This document shows, one piece after another, positions 35,243 to 43,933 of a DNA stretch of 64,000 nucleotides (position 1 is the first letter of the stretch; the number at the start of each line of letters is the position of its first letter). The notes beneath the pieces were generated by a model, which had not been told where the DNA came from, made no database searches, and saw only the letters and a list, made by a program, of their open reading frames with translations. The DNA comes from Bradyrhizobium sp. CCGUVB4N (lineage in GTDB: Bacteria > Pseudomonadota > Alphaproteobacteria > Rhizobiales > Xanthobacteraceae): positions 5,456,001 through 5,520,000 of the forward strand of contig NZ_JANADP010000001.1 in assembly GCF_024199945.1 (NCBI RefSeq), read 5' to 3'. Position numbers and translations under genes: made by a program.

Positions 35243-35734
35243 TCAGGCCCGCGCCAGACGGCGTTTGATGCGCAGCATCGCAAGCGCTGCGCGCGCGGCA
35301 TCGCCGCCCTTGTTGAGCTCGCTGGCGCGCGCCCGCGCCCAGGCCTGGTCCTCATTGTTGACGGTGAGGATGCCGTTGCCGAGCGGCAGCTTGCGCGCCA
35401 CCGCAAGATCCATCAGTGCGCGCGAGGATTCCTGCGAGACGATCTCGAAATGAATGGTGTCGCCACGGATCACGCAGCCGAGCGCGATCACGGCGTCATA
35501 GGGCTTGCCGTTGCCAGCAGCCGCATCGACCGCGATCGCAATCGCCGCCGGAATCTCCAGCGCGCCGGGAACCGTGATGACGTCATGTGTCAGGCCGGCC
35601 GCCTTCAGCTCGGTGACCGCGCCGTCGAGAAGCGCGTCCTGGAGATCGTCATAGAACCGCGCCTCGACAATGAGCGCACGTGCGCCGGAGATGTCGGTCT
35701 GGTCCTTCAGGGGTGCGCGCCGCGCGTCTGCCAT
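35243..35734 (-). CDS. ribH: 6,7-dimethyl-8-ribityllumazine synthase
   Basis: The 163-residue enzyme condenses the pyrimidine with dihydroxybutanone phosphate in riboflavin synthesis and forms pentameric or icosahedral shells. Conserved blocks are ALIVEARFYDDLQDALLDGA, VPGALEIPAAI, AVIALGCVIRGDTIHFEIV, and GNGILTVNNEDQAWAR. The ATG at 35734 is about 100 bases after ribE, so a secondary promoter is possible. It is tightly coupled to nusB. No FMN riboswitch precedes it. Confidence 0.95.
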   Translation of the reverse strand: MADARRAPLKDQTDISGARALIVEARFYDDLQDALLDGAVTELKAAGLTHDVITVPGALEIPAAIAIAVDAAAGNGKPYDAVIALGCVIRGDTIHFEIVSQESSRALMDLAVARKLPLGNGILTVNNEDQAWARARASELNKGGDAARAALAMLRIKRRLARA

Positions 35735-35833
35735 CGTCTCAATCCGTTTCGTGAAGTCGTCTTTTGGTCGGTTTCTTGGTCGGTCTCTTGGGTCGCCGCG
35801 TTATGTAGTCGCCGCAGGCGGGTAAGCCAAGTT

Positions 35834-36445
35834 TTAAACCGTCATTTCCGTCAGCCGCGCCGCATAGCGGGCCATCAAATCGACCTCGATATTAACCTCG
35901 GTCCCGGCCTTCCAGCCGCCGATCGTCGTGACATCAAGCGTATGCGGGATGATCAGCACCGAAAAGGTCACGTCCTTCACGGAATTGACCGTCAGCGAGA
36001 CGCCGTCGAGCGTGATCGAGCCCTTGGTGGCGATGAAGCGCGCCAGCTCCCGCGTGGTGGAGAGCTCGAACCGCGCCATATCGGGCAGGTCCTCGCGGCT
36101 GACGATGGTTGCGATGCCGTCGGCATGGCCGGCGACGATGTGGCCGCCGAGCTCGTCGCCGATCTTGAGCGCACGCTCGAGATTGAGCTTCGTGCCCAGC
36201 TTCCAGTGCTTTGCCGTCGTCAGCGCCAGCGTCTCGGCCGCCGCATCGACGTCATACCAGGTTTTGCCGTCTGCGACGCCGGAAGCAACCACAGTCAGGC
36301 ACACGCCGTTGCTGGCGATCGAGGCGCCGTCGGCGATGGTGGTCTGATCGTAGCTGCAAGCGATACGCAGGCGGTGCAACTGCCCCTGTGCCACGGGCTT
36401 GAAGCTGACGATCTCGCCGATATCGGTGACAATGCCGGTGAACAT
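35834..36445 (-). CDS. ribE: Riboflavin synthase alpha chain
   Basis: The 203-residue enzyme dismutates two lumazine molecules to riboflavin. It has the internal repeat of two barrels: MFTGIVTDIGEI with SNGVCLTVV in the first, and GHIVAGHADGIA with GSITLDGVSLTVNSV in the second. The ATG at 36445 starts one base after the ribD stop (TAA-C-ATG), so the two are translationally coupled. The upstream open frame is unconserved. Confidence 0.96.
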   Translation of the reverse strand: MFTGIVTDIGEIVSFKPVAQGQLHRLRIACSYDQTTIADGASIASNGVCLTVVASGVADGKTWYDVDAAAETLALTTAKHWKLGTKLNLERALKIGDELGGHIVAGHADGIATIVSREDLPDMARFELSTTRELARFIATKGSITLDGVSLTVNSVKDVTFSVLIIPHTLDVTTIGGWKAGTEVNIEVDLMARYAARLTEMTV

Positions 36446-36446
36446 G

Positions 36447-37595
36447 TTAGGCGCGCTCGTAGATGGTGAGAGTATCGTGATCGAATGTCTCGCTAGCATG
36501 AACCTTGTAGGCCTGCGACTGCGTGATTTTCGACAGGGGCAATGCATCGAGCGCATCGACCCCGCCGGCGCCGACCTCTTCCGCTCCGCGGAACAGCCAG
36601 ATCTCGTCGACGAGGTCGGCGGAGACGAACGATGCCGCCACACGGCTACCGCCCTCGACCATCAGGCGCGTGATGCCCTTCTCGGCCAGCGCATGCAGCA
36701 CGGCGGGAAGATCGAGCCCGGATGCGCCTCCCGGTGGCATGCGCATGATTTGCGCACCGGCGGCGCCAAGCCGCGTGGCGGCCGCAGCCTCGGCGAGCTC
36801 CGAGCCGATCACCCAGACCGGCGTCTCGCGCGCGGAGCGCACGAGCTGGCTCGAGGCCGGGATGCGCAAATTCTGGTCGAGCACGACACGCACCGGAGAA
36901 CGCGCGTCCATACCCGGCAGGCGGCAGTTGAGCTGCGGATCATCCGCCAGCACCGTGCCGATCCCGACCAGGATGGCATCGCTCGAGGCGCGGAGCAGAT
37001 GCACGCGGTTGCGCACGGCTTCGCCCGTAATTGCGAGCGGCTTGCCACCGGCGGCGCCGATCTTGCCGTCGGGCGCGACCGCGAGCTTCAGGATCACGTG
37101 CGGACGGTGATCGCGGATACGGCGGAAATGGCCGGCGTGGTCGAACGCGGCCTCTGCCGCACACAGCCCCACATCCACGGTAATGCCGGCCGCGCGCAAG
37201 CGCGCATGGCCCTGGCCTGCGACGTCCGGATTGGGATCCTCGATCGCTGCGACCACCCGCTTGATGCCGGCGGCGATCACCGCGTCGGCGCAAGGCGGCG
37301 ACTTGCCGAAATGCGAGCAGGGTTCGAGCGTGACGTAGAGCGTCGCGCCGCGCGCGGCCTCACCAGCCCGTCGCAGTGCTTCAACTTCGGCATGCGGCCG
37401 TCCACCGGGCTGGGTCCAGCCGCGGCCGACGATCACGCCGTCCTTGACGATGACGGCACCGACGGCAGGATTGGGCCAGGTGCGCCCCTGCCCGCGCCGG
37501 CCCAACGCGAGCGCAAGCTGCATGAACCGGCGATCGGAATCCTTCGTCTCACGGATCTTCTGGGCGAACTGATCCTCCAGGATGCGGAAGATCAT
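36447..37595 (-). CDS. ribD: Bifunctional diaminohydroxyphosphoribosylaminopyrimidine deaminase/reductase
   Basis: The 382-residue enzyme has an N-terminal zinc deaminase (HAE at 68-70 and PCSHFGKSPPC with Cys93 and Cys102) and a C-terminal NADPH reductase with ILKLAVAPDGKIGA and a TRLMVEGGSRVAASF block. It performs two successive steps of riboflavin synthesis. The ATG at 37595 overlaps the nrdR stop by four bases. Both domains look complete. Confidence 0.95.
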   Translation of the reverse strand: MIFRILEDQFAQKIRETKDSDRRFMQLALALGRRGQGRTWPNPAVGAVIVKDGVIVGRGWTQPGGRPHAEVEALRRAGEAARGATLYVTLEPCSHFGKSPPCADAVIAAGIKRVVAAIEDPNPDVAGQGHARLRAAGITVDVGLCAAEAAFDHAGHFRRIRDHRPHVILKLAVAPDGKIGAAGGKPLAITGEAVRNRVHLLRASSDAILVGIGTVLADDPQLNCRLPGMDARSPVRVVLDQNLRIPASSQLVRSARETPVWVIGSELAEAAAATRLGAAGAQIMRMPPGGASGLDLPAVLHALAEKGITRLMVEGGSRVAASFVSADLVDEIWLFRGAEEVGAGGVDALDALPLSKITQSQAYKVHASETFDHDTLTIYERA

Positions 37596-38074
37596 TTGCG
37601 GATCGCGGCGAGCCGCGCTTCCTCCTCACCGGAGAGCTCGCCGAGCACCTCGGCGAAATCCTTGGCCTCGCGAAAATTGCGATAGACGGAGGCGAAGCGC
37701 ACATAGGCGACGTCGTCGAGCGTGCGCAGATGCTCCATCACGGTCTCGCCGATCACCTCGGAGGAGATCTCGGCCTCGCCGCCCGTCTCGAGCTCGCGCA
37801 CGATGGTGGAGACCATCTTCTCCACCCGCTCCGGCTCGACCGGCCGCTTGCGCAGACTGATCGACACCGAGCGCATCAGCTTGTCACGGTCGAACGGCAC
37901 GCGGCGGCCGTTGCGCTTGATCACCGTGAGCTCGCGCAATTGCACGCGCTCGAAGGTGGTGAAGCGGAATTCGCAGGCGACACATACGCGCCGCCTGCGA
38001 ATGACGGAGGAATCCTCGGTCGGACGCGAGTCCTTTACCTGCGTATCGAGACTGTTGCAGTTCGGGCAGCGCAT
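37592..38074 (-). CDS. nrdR: Transcriptional repressor NrdR
   Basis: The 160-residue repressor controls ribonucleotide reductase genes. The zinc ribbon uses Cys3, Cys6, Cys31 and Cys34 (MRCPNC and CVAC), and the ATP-cone follows with VIKRNGRRVPFDRDKLMRSV. It senses ATP/dATP through the cone and binds NrdR boxes. It lies between glyA and ribD with a four-base overlap to ribD. No ribonucleotide reductase gene is in the window. Confidence 0.96.
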   Translation of the reverse strand: MRCPNCNSLDTQVKDSRPTEDSSVIRRRRVCVACEFRFTTFERVQLRELTVIKRNGRRVPFDRDKLMRSVSISLRKRPVEPERVEKMVSTIVRELETGGEAEISSEVIGETVMEHLRTLDDVAYVRFASVYRNFREAKDFAEVLGELSGEEEARLAAIRK

Positions 38075-38089
38075 CCGTGTATCCAGACC

Positions 38090-39400
38090 TTACTGATAGA
38101 TCGGGAACCGGTCGGTGAGCGCCTTAACCCGTTCCTTGATCGCGGCCTCGACCAGCGGCGCCTTGCCGTCGTCGGACTGCGCGATCGCGTTCAGGACCTC
38201 GGCGATCATGCCGCCAACCTGCTGGAATTCAGCGACACCGAAGCCGCGGGTCGTCGCCGCCGGCGTGCCCAGCCGAATTCCGGAGGTGACGAACGGCGAC
38301 TGCGGATCGAAGGGAATGCCGTTCTTGTTGCAGGTGATGGCGGCGCGGACCAGCGCCTTCTCCGAAACGTTGCCCTTCAGGCCCTTCGGCCTGAGGTCAA
38401 CCAGCATCAGATGGTTATCGGTGCCGCCGGAAACAATATCGAAGCCGTGGCTCTTCATCGCCTCGGCCAGCGCCTTGGCGTTCTCGACGACGTTCTTCGC
38501 GTAAACCTTGAAGTCCGGACGAAGCGCTTCGCCGAACGCAACCGCCTTCGCCGCGATCACGTGCATCAGCGGGCCGCCCTGCAGGCCCGGGAAGATCGCC
38601 GAGTTGAACTTCTTGGTCAGCGCCTCGTCGTTCCACAGCATCAGACCACCGCGCGGACCGCGCAGCGACTTGTGCGTGGTGGTCGTGGTGACGTGGGCAT
38701 GCGGCACCGGCGAGGCATGCACGCCGCCGGCGACGAGGCCCGCGAAGTGCGCCATGTCGACCAGCAGATACGCACCGACCGAGTCCGCGATCTCGCGGAA
38801 ACGCTTGAAGTCCCAGGCGCGCGAATAGGCAGAGCCGCCGGCAACGATCAGCTTCGGCTTGACCTCTTCGGCCTGCTTGGCAACCGCGTCCATGTCGATG
38901 AGCTGGTCCTCGCGGCGCACGGTATAGTGCGCGGCCTTGAACCACTTGCCGCTCATGTTGACGGGCGAGCCGTGGGTGAGATGGCCGCCGGCCGCGAGGT
39001 CGAGACCCATGAAGGTGTCGCCGGGCTGCAGCAGCGCCAAAAACACCGCCTGGTTCATCTGGCTGCCGGAGTTCGGCTGCACGTTGGCGAAGTTGGCGCC
39101 GAACAGCTTCTTGGCGCGATCGATCGCGAGGTTCTCGGCGACGTCGACCCACTCACAACCGCCGTAGTAGCGCGCGCCCGGATAACCCTCTGCGTATTTG
39201 TTGGTCATGACCGAACCCTGCGCTTCCAGCACGGCCCGGCTGACGATGTTCTCGGAGGCAATCAGCTCGACCTCATGGCGCTGCCGGCCGAGCTCGCCCT
39301 TGATGGCGGCGGCGATTTCCGGGTCGGCCTGCTCGAGCGAGGCGGTGAAAAACGAATCGGGCGCAGAGGCGGACGCTGCAGAGTTCTTGGCGAGGGTCAT
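38090..39400 (-). CDS. glyA: Serine hydroxymethyltransferase
   Basis: The 436-residue PLP enzyme converts serine and tetrahydrofolate to glycine and methylene-THF. The lysine that holds PLP is in TTTTHKSLRGPRGG, and VELIASEN, YAEGYPGARYYGG and PNSGSQMNQAVF are present. I chose the ATG at 39400, with GGAGA ten bases upstream; the open frame extends 46 codons further with no similarity. It begins the likely operon glyA-nrdR-ribD-ribE. Confidence 0.96.
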   Translation of the reverse strand: MTLAKNSAASASAPDSFFTASLEQADPEIAAAIKGELGRQRHEVELIASENIVSRAVLEAQGSVMTNKYAEGYPGARYYGGCEWVDVAENLAIDRAKKLFGANFANVQPNSGSQMNQAVFLALLQPGDTFMGLDLAAGGHLTHGSPVNMSGKWFKAAHYTVRREDQLIDMDAVAKQAEEVKPKLIVAGGSAYSRAWDFKRFREIADSVGAYLLVDMAHFAGLVAGGVHASPVPHAHVTTTTTHKSLRGPRGGLMLWNDEALTKKFNSAIFPGLQGGPLMHVIAAKAVAFGEALRPDFKVYAKNVVENAKALAEAMKSHGFDIVSGGTDNHLMLVDLRPKGLKGNVSEKALVRAAITCNKNGIPFDPQSPFVTSGIRLGTPAATTRGFGVAEFQQVGGMIAEVLNAIAQSDDGKAPLVEAAIKERVKALTDRFPIYQ

Positions 39401-39610
39401 CTTGCGAATATCTCCACCGCCGCAGCCTTTTGGCGGGCTACGGGGGTCTTGGTGTGGCGATCGGAAGCGGCGAGCGCGATCTACCACATCGCCCGCCCCC
39501 GGCCAAGTAGTTGCGGGTCGGGCCTGATATTTATGCAAGATATGGTGGGGATCGGAGCATTTTGGGATGGAAGACTCTCTGGAACCGCCTCCGATCCACC
39601 CCTCCCTGAA

Positions 39611-39627
39611 GGGTCCGCTTCGGACCC
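39611..39627. terminator. Hairpin after the 73-aa gene
   Basis: GGGTCCG and CGGACCC pair over CTT, 34 bases past the stop of the minus-strand small gene at 39661. It could end that transcript before the glyA promoter. Confidence 0.5.
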
Positions 39628-39660
39628 TAAATGACGGCCCTGGCGCCGGCTCAAATTCCC

Positions 39661-39882
39661 CTACAGCCCGGTATACCCCGCCTTCACGGGGTCCACGCTG
39701 CCGTCGAGCTGGCGCAGATAGGTCAGGCCGCAGACCGTCAACCTGTGGGTGTCTTTCTCGCCTGCTTCCATCAACGTATTCAGATAGTTCGTGACCTTCA
39801 GGCGCGCCTCCTCGCTCGCCGCCGCCGTCCGGTTGGCGAGCAAGTCATAGGTCTGCATGATGCGGTCGATGGCAGCTTCCAT
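39661..39882 (-). CDS. Conserved hypothetical protein, 73 aa
   Basis: The protein is helical and charged: MEAAIDRIMQTYDLLANRTA, then EEARLKVTNYLNTLMEAGEKDTHRLTVCGLTYLRQLDG. The ATG at 39882 has AGAGGG five bases upstream. It has no signal or membrane segment, and a single Cys. It follows the 78-residue gene by 37 bases and both lie downstream of the LdtR-type regulator on the same strand. I recognise no family; the helix pattern suggests a small protein-protein adaptor, which is speculation. Confidence 0.65.
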   Translation of the reverse strand: MEAAIDRIMQTYDLLANRTAAASEEARLKVTNYLNTLMEAGEKDTHRLTVCGLTYLRQLDGSVDPVKAGYTGL

Positions 39883-39919
39883 GGCACCCTCTGGTCTTTC
39901 GGAATTTTGGGAGTCTTGA

Positions 39920-40156
39920 TCAGGCAACCGCTCTCGCCTCGGCCTGCGCCTCGAAGCGCGCGATCGCCTTGTTGGCGAGCCTGATCTTGTTGAATTCGCC
40001 GTGCTGGAGCAGCTTGATGATGATCTCGAGCAGGCGTTCGTTGGTGACGAGCGTGTCGGGGATCGCGCCGGAACGACGGAGGTAGTTCGCGGCGATAGCA
40101 TAAGCATCGCTCACGAGCTCGACGTTCATTGCCTGCAACCCGCGCTCGACCAGCAT
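39920..40156 (-). CDS. Conserved hypothetical protein, 78 aa
   Basis: The ATG at 40156 is preceded by GGAGG at five bases, a strong ribosome site. The protein is helical (VERGLQAMNVELVSDAYAIAA, then VTNERLLEIIIKLLQHGEF, then KIRLANKAIARFEAQAEA) and has neither signal nor Cys. An earlier in-frame start would run through basic, unconserved sequence. It pairs with the 73-residue gene downstream. No family is recognised. Confidence 0.65.
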   Translation of the reverse strand: MLVERGLQAMNVELVSDAYAIAANYLRRSGAIPDTLVTNERLLEIIIKLLQHGEFNKIRLANKAIARFEAQAEARAVA

Positions 40157-40365
40157 TGCATCCTCCGATCCCGAGGAGACAACTGCGACGCGAACAACTG
40201 GTTCCACCCGGCCGTCATATTTTTCGCAAGTGCGAAAACAACGACAAAACGCACCGGTCCGGGGCAAGCCGGGCCGGCGCGCTTGGGGAAGCAGGCACGT
40301 TCGGGAAGGCTTGCCGGTCTTGTTTTGGGCCGGCTTGGCCAAATCCCTCGGAAAACTCGGAAAAC

Positions 40366-40884
40366 TCAGAGCCGATACAGGATCTGGTCGGTCCAGAACC
40401 GCTCGAGGCGGTGCAGCGACTTGTTGAGGGTCGAGAACTCCTCGCCCGAGATGCCGCCGACCTGTTCAACGGTCTTGACGTGCTTCTGGTAGAGGCTGTC
40501 GACGATGCGGCGGACTTCCTGGCCCTGCGGCGTCAGGCGAATGCGCACCGAGCGGCGGTCAACGCGCGAGCGCTGATGATCGAGGAAGCCGAGCTCGACG
40601 AGCTTCTTCAGATTGTAGGAGACGTTGGAGCCGAGATAGTAACCGCGCGTGCGCAGCTCGCCCGCGGTCAGCTCCTTGTCGCCGATGTTATAGAGCAGGA
40701 GCGCCTGCACGGAATTGATGTCGGCGCGGCCACGACGATCGAACTCGTCCTTGATCACGTCGAGGAGACGGCGATGCAGCCGCTCCACCAGAGTCAATGC
40801 TTCCAGATAGAGCGACTGCACCGAACCCTGCGGGCCCGAAACGCGCTCTGCGGTATCTGCCGCAGTTGCGACGGCTTTCATCAT
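40366..40884 (-). CDS. MarR-family regulator, LdtR-like
   Basis: The 172-residue protein has the winged helix in DINSVQALLLYNIGDKELTA and GSNVSYNLKKLVELGFLDHQRS, and a coiled C-terminal dimer arm. The sequence closely resembles the LdtR group of Rhizobiales, which in Liberibacter and Sinorhizobium regulates an L,D-transpeptidase gene and osmotic tolerance. No transpeptidase gene is adjacent here. The start is ATG-ATG at 40884. A 480-base gap precedes it. The two small genes downstream on the same strand may be co-regulated. Confidence 0.82.
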   Translation of the reverse strand: MMKAVATAADTAERVSGPQGSVQSLYLEALTLVERLHRRLLDVIKDEFDRRGRADINSVQALLLYNIGDKELTAGELRTRGYYLGSNVSYNLKKLVELGFLDHQRSRVDRRSVRIRLTPQGQEVRRIVDSLYQKHVKTVEQVGGISGEEFSTLNKSLHRLERFWTDQILYRL

Positions 40885-41365
40885 GACACTTCCCCTGTTG
40901 TCGTTTTTATCGACACTTATTCGACGAAACTTGTGTCCCGTCTGATAGGTGCAACTTAAGGGGGGCGTTTGAAGATCGGCTTAAATAAGAGAATAAAGAG
41001 ATCATGAATTTAAGACAGTGAATTGCGGATTAAGCCTGTGCCACAAGGGCTTTTCGCAACCGTCTGTTGACCTTCGCAAGGTCCTGTTCACCCTCCGTGC
41101 GCCCGTTCTGTCGCATTCCAGAACAGCCCCGCCCCGTTTCGAAACGCACGCGTAACAGCTGTGGCGGATACCGCTAGGTCAATGAAAAGTTACCTCGAAT
41201 TTTACGCAACGAGTGGTCAACCAAACGCGCGTGAAATCGCTGGTGTCCCGGAGCTGAACAGATCGTGGGATGGGTAGAGCGAAGCGAAACCCATCATCCT
41301 CGCGCGGTTGCATCGATGGGGTTCGCTTCGCCCTACCCACCCTGCAAGATGCCTGCGCGCGACCG
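40885..41365. other. 481-base intergenic region upstream of the LdtR-like gene
   Basis: No gene is seen. The left part (40900-41020) is AT-rich and holds inverted GACAC/GTGTC words (40911-40936 region), a plausible autoregulatory and promoter zone for the regulator. From about 41040 the sequence is unremarkable. The right end carries the palindromic repeat at 41265-41345, next to the stop of the DUF6163-like gene. Confidence 0.5.
41265..41345. repeat. Intergenic palindromic repeat (GGGTAGAGCGAAGCG type)
   Basis: GGGTAGAGCGAAGCGAAACCC and GGGTTCGCTTCGCCCTACCC-like arms fold together around a CATCATCC...GCATCGATG loop. It belongs to the same broad class as the GTGGGCA palindromes but with different arms. 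It follows the convergent ends of no gene pair; it lies 20 bases past the DUF6163-like stop. Confidence 0.7.
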
Positions 41366-41869
41366 CTATGGCGGCCGTTCGCGCGCGGCCATCCAGGCGA
41401 GTGCGAGATAGGCGGCGAGCATGAAGGCCTCGACGCCGACCACGATCAGGCTGCCGCCATAGATGCCGGGGAACATCAGCTCGATCACCGCCATCGACAC
41501 CACGGTGGTGAGCCACACCACCGCGCCCCAGGGCGTGGCGAGCCAGAGGCCGACGGCGGCGACGAGCTCGATCACGGCGAAGTAGATGGTCGAGGCCTGC
41601 CAGGCCATCGACTGGTTCTCGAACGCCTCATCCTCGCCGCCGACGAAGCCCGTCACTTGCGCCCAGTGATAGAGGCCCTTGAGGATCGACAGCAGCGCCA
41701 TCACGCGCAGGAACAGCACCAGCCGCCGCGTCCAGACATTGTCGTCGGACTCGGGGCGCTCCGACGAGATCGCCGCCACCGACATCGCATTGTCGCGGGC
41801 GCTGTCTCTGACGGCATCTCTGGCATTGGCGCCGTCGCGGGCCGCATCGCGGGTGGAGATCTCGGACAT
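41366..41869 (-). CDS. Four-helix membrane protein (DUF6163/DoxX-like)
   Basis: The 167-residue protein has a hydrophilic 45-residue head with repeated R-D-A words (TRDAARDGANARDAVRDSARD) and four membrane helices: LFLRVMALLSILKGLYHWA, ASTIYFAVIELVAAVGLWLA, AVVWLTTVVSMAVIELMF, and GVEAFMLAAYLALAWMAA. The layout resembles DoxX-like/DUF6163 proteins of unknown function. The ATG at 41869 has AAGGGGG upstream. It is divergent from hemB, a neighbour kept in related genomes by my recollection. No activity can be named. Confidence 0.65.
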   Translation of the reverse strand: MSEISTRDAARDGANARDAVRDSARDNAMSVAAISSERPESDDNVWTRRLVLFLRVMALLSILKGLYHWAQVTGFVGGEDEAFENQSMAWQASTIYFAVIELVAAVGLWLATPWGAVVWLTTVVSMAVIELMFPGIYGGSLIVVGVEAFMLAAYLALAWMAARERPP

Positions 41870-42007
41870 GGCCCCCTTCTGGCTGGTTCGCCCCGCAAAA
41901 TCAATCGGCAGCGCAAGTCGGTTCAATTCTGCCTTGCGGCAGGTCAAGCCGCGGTGGCGGGAACCATGCGAGCTGGTATAAGAATAATTCCAGCCGGAGG
42001 AAGAGTG

Positions 42008-43069
42008 ATGGCGATCAAATACGGACGTCCGATCGAACTGCGCGAGGTTGCGCGCGGGACGGGTGCAGCTGTGCCCCATGCCCTCGATCTGACCGTCCGC
42101 CCGCGCCGCAACCGCAAGGCCGAATGGGCCCGGCGGATGGTGCGCGAGAACGTGCTCACCACCGACGATCTGATCTGGCCGCTGTTCCTGATCGACGGCA
42201 ACAACAAGCGCGAGCAGATCGCCTCCATGCCCGGCGTCGACCGCCTCAGCGTCGACCAGGCCGTGCGCGAGGCCGAGCGCGCCATGAAGCTGACGATCCC
42301 CTGCCTGGCGCTGTTTCCCTACACCGACCCGTCCTTGCGCGACGAGGAAGGCTCGGAAGCGACCAACCCGAACAATCTGGTCTGCCAGGCGGTGCGCGCG
42401 ATCAAGAAGGAGTTTCCCGAGATCGGAATCCTCTGCGACGTCGCGCTCGATCCCTTCACCAGCCACGGCCATGACGGCCTGATCGTCGACGGCAAGATTT
42501 TGAATGACGAGACGGTCGCGGTGCTGGTGCGCCAAGCGTTGGTGCAGGCCGAGGCCGGCTGCGACATCATCGCCCCTTCCGACATGATGGACGGCCGTGT
42601 CGCGGCGATCCGTGAGGGGCTGGACCACTCAGGCCTGCTCGACGTGCAGATCATGGCCTATGCGGCCAAATACGCCTCCGCCTTCTACGGCCCGTTCCGC
42701 GACGCCATCGGCTCGGCCAAGACGCTGACCGGCGACAAGCGCACCTATCAGATGGACAGCGCCAATACCGACGAAGCGCTCCGCGAAGTCGAGCTCGACA
42801 TCTCTGAAGGCGCCGACATGGTGATGGTGAAGCCCGGCATGCCCTATCTCGACGTGGTCCGCCGCGTGAAGGACACGTTTGCGATGCCGACCTTCGCCTA
42901 CCAGGTCTCCGGCGAATACGCGATGATCGCAGCCGCCGCCAACAACGGCTGGCTCGACGGCGACCGCGCGATGATGGAGAGCCTGCTCGCGTTCAAGCGC
43001 GCGGGTGCCGACGGCGTGCTCAGCTATTTTGCGCCGAAGGCGGCGGAGAAGCTGCGCGCGCAGACGTAA
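42008..43069 (+). CDS. hemB: Delta-aminolevulinic acid dehydratase, Asp-type (Mg-dependent)
   Basis: The 353-residue enzyme joins two 5-aminolevulinate molecules to porphobilinogen in heme synthesis. The Schiff-base lysines are in MAYAAKYASAFYGPFR and MVMVKPGMPYLD. The metal site reads DVALDPFTSHGHDG: Asp and Ala replace the Cys set of zinc enzymes, the ALAD* type described for Bradyrhizobium japonicum, which needs magnesium. The ATG at 42008 has GGAGGA upstream. It should be important for heme in symbiotic and free-living growth. Confidence 0.96.
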   Translation: MAIKYGRPIELREVARGTGAAVPHALDLTVRPRRNRKAEWARRMVRENVLTTDDLIWPLFLIDGNNKREQIASMPGVDRLSVDQAVREAERAMKLTIPCLALFPYTDPSLRDEEGSEATNPNNLVCQAVRAIKKEFPEIGILCDVALDPFTSHGHDGLIVDGKILNDETVAVLVRQALVQAEAGCDIIAPSDMMDGRVAAIREGLDHSGLLDVQIMAYAAKYASAFYGPFRDAIGSAKTLTGDKRTYQMDSANTDEALREVELDISEGADMVMVKPGMPYLDVVRRVKDTFAMPTFAYQVSGEYAMIAAAANNGWLDGDRAMMESLLAFKRAGADGVLSYFAPKAAEKLRAQT

Positions 43070-43073
43070 GTAT

Positions 43074-43160
43074 CGTAGCAAAGGCGCATTTGCGCCGTGC
43101 CCACGATTGGTCGCGATCATTACCGGATGGTGGGCACGCTTCGCTTTGCCCACCCTACGA
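43074..43160. repeat. Intergenic palindromic repeat (GTGGGCA family)
   Basis: Its right arm (43130-43159) is identical over 30 bases to parts of the repeats at 9371-9468 and 62365-62397. The left arm is CGTAGCAAAGGCGCATTTGC. It begins five bases after the hemB stop and may end that transcript. Confidence 0.8.
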
Positions 43161-43292
43161 GACTTTCGCTGTCGGCCTCCCCCGCCCCCGAATTGCCGGA
43201 ATATTTCGGCTTGTTGACGCGGGCGCACCCTTGGCAGGGGAATAGCCTGTTCCCATGTCCTGCCACGGGAGTTTTCCCTGGGAGGACGGACA

Positions 43293-43829
43293 ATGTCTTA
43301 TGACTCGGGTAGTTCAGGCGCCTGGCGCAGTGATGGCGCGGCTCACGCCTACGACCCCTATCTGCATCCGGAACTGTTCCGCGGCGTCGCGACGCGGCGG
43401 GTATTCGCGTTCCTGATCGACATGGTCGTGATCTCCGTTCCCGTCATCCTCGGCTACATCTTCATCGCCCTGTTCGGCGTGGTGACGCTCGGCATCGGCT
43501 GGGCGCTGTTCTGGCTGGCTTGGCCGGCTTCCGTGATCTGGGCCATCGTCTATTACGGCGCCTGCATCGGTGGTCCCTCGTCCGCGACCATCGGGATGCG
43601 GATCATGGATCTTGAGCTGCGCACCTGGTACGGCGCGCCCGGCTACTTTGTCCTCGGCGCCACCCATGCCGTGCTGTTCTGGGTGACGGTCTCGTTCCTG
43701 TCGCCGTTCGTCGTGCTGGTCGGCCTGTTCAACGGCCGCCGGCGGCTGCTGCACGATTTCGTGCTGGGAACGGTCGTGATCAACAATTCCGTTCGGGCGC
43801 CCGTGCCGCAAACGGCAAGGACCTACTAA
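43293..43829 (+). CDS. RDD family membrane protein
   Basis: The 178-residue protein has the RDD pattern: RRVFAFLIDMVVISVPVILGYIFIAL (split around the Arg-Asp of the first helix), GPSSATIGMRIMDLELR, and a final RRRLLHDFVLGTVVIN. Two of the diagnostic Arg and Asp residues sit in the first and last helix. Three or four membrane helices are expected. RDD proteins are of uncertain function, with a proposed role in transport. The ATG at 43293 has GGAGGA upstream. It is separated from hemB by a palindromic repeat. Confidence 0.85.
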   Translation: MSYDSGSSGAWRSDGAAHAYDPYLHPELFRGVATRRVFAFLIDMVVISVPVILGYIFIALFGVVTLGIGWALFWLAWPASVIWAIVYYGACIGGPSSATIGMRIMDLELRTWYGAPGYFVLGATHAVLFWVTVSFLSPFVVLVGLFNGRRRLLHDFVLGTVVINNSVRAPVPQTARTY

Positions 43830-43933
43830 CCAGGCTCCGCTAGACTGACTGACCTGACCTGCCAAGCGGACCGATTGACCGGGGGCTTTCGTAGCGCGAT
43901 GCTGATACTCACTTCGGAGGCCCACGACGTCCC

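Noticed and set aside
34745..39400. An FMN riboswitch in the riboflavin genes
   Set aside because: I see no RFN-like stem set before ribD, ribE or ribH; the genes are in one unit with nrdR and glyA.
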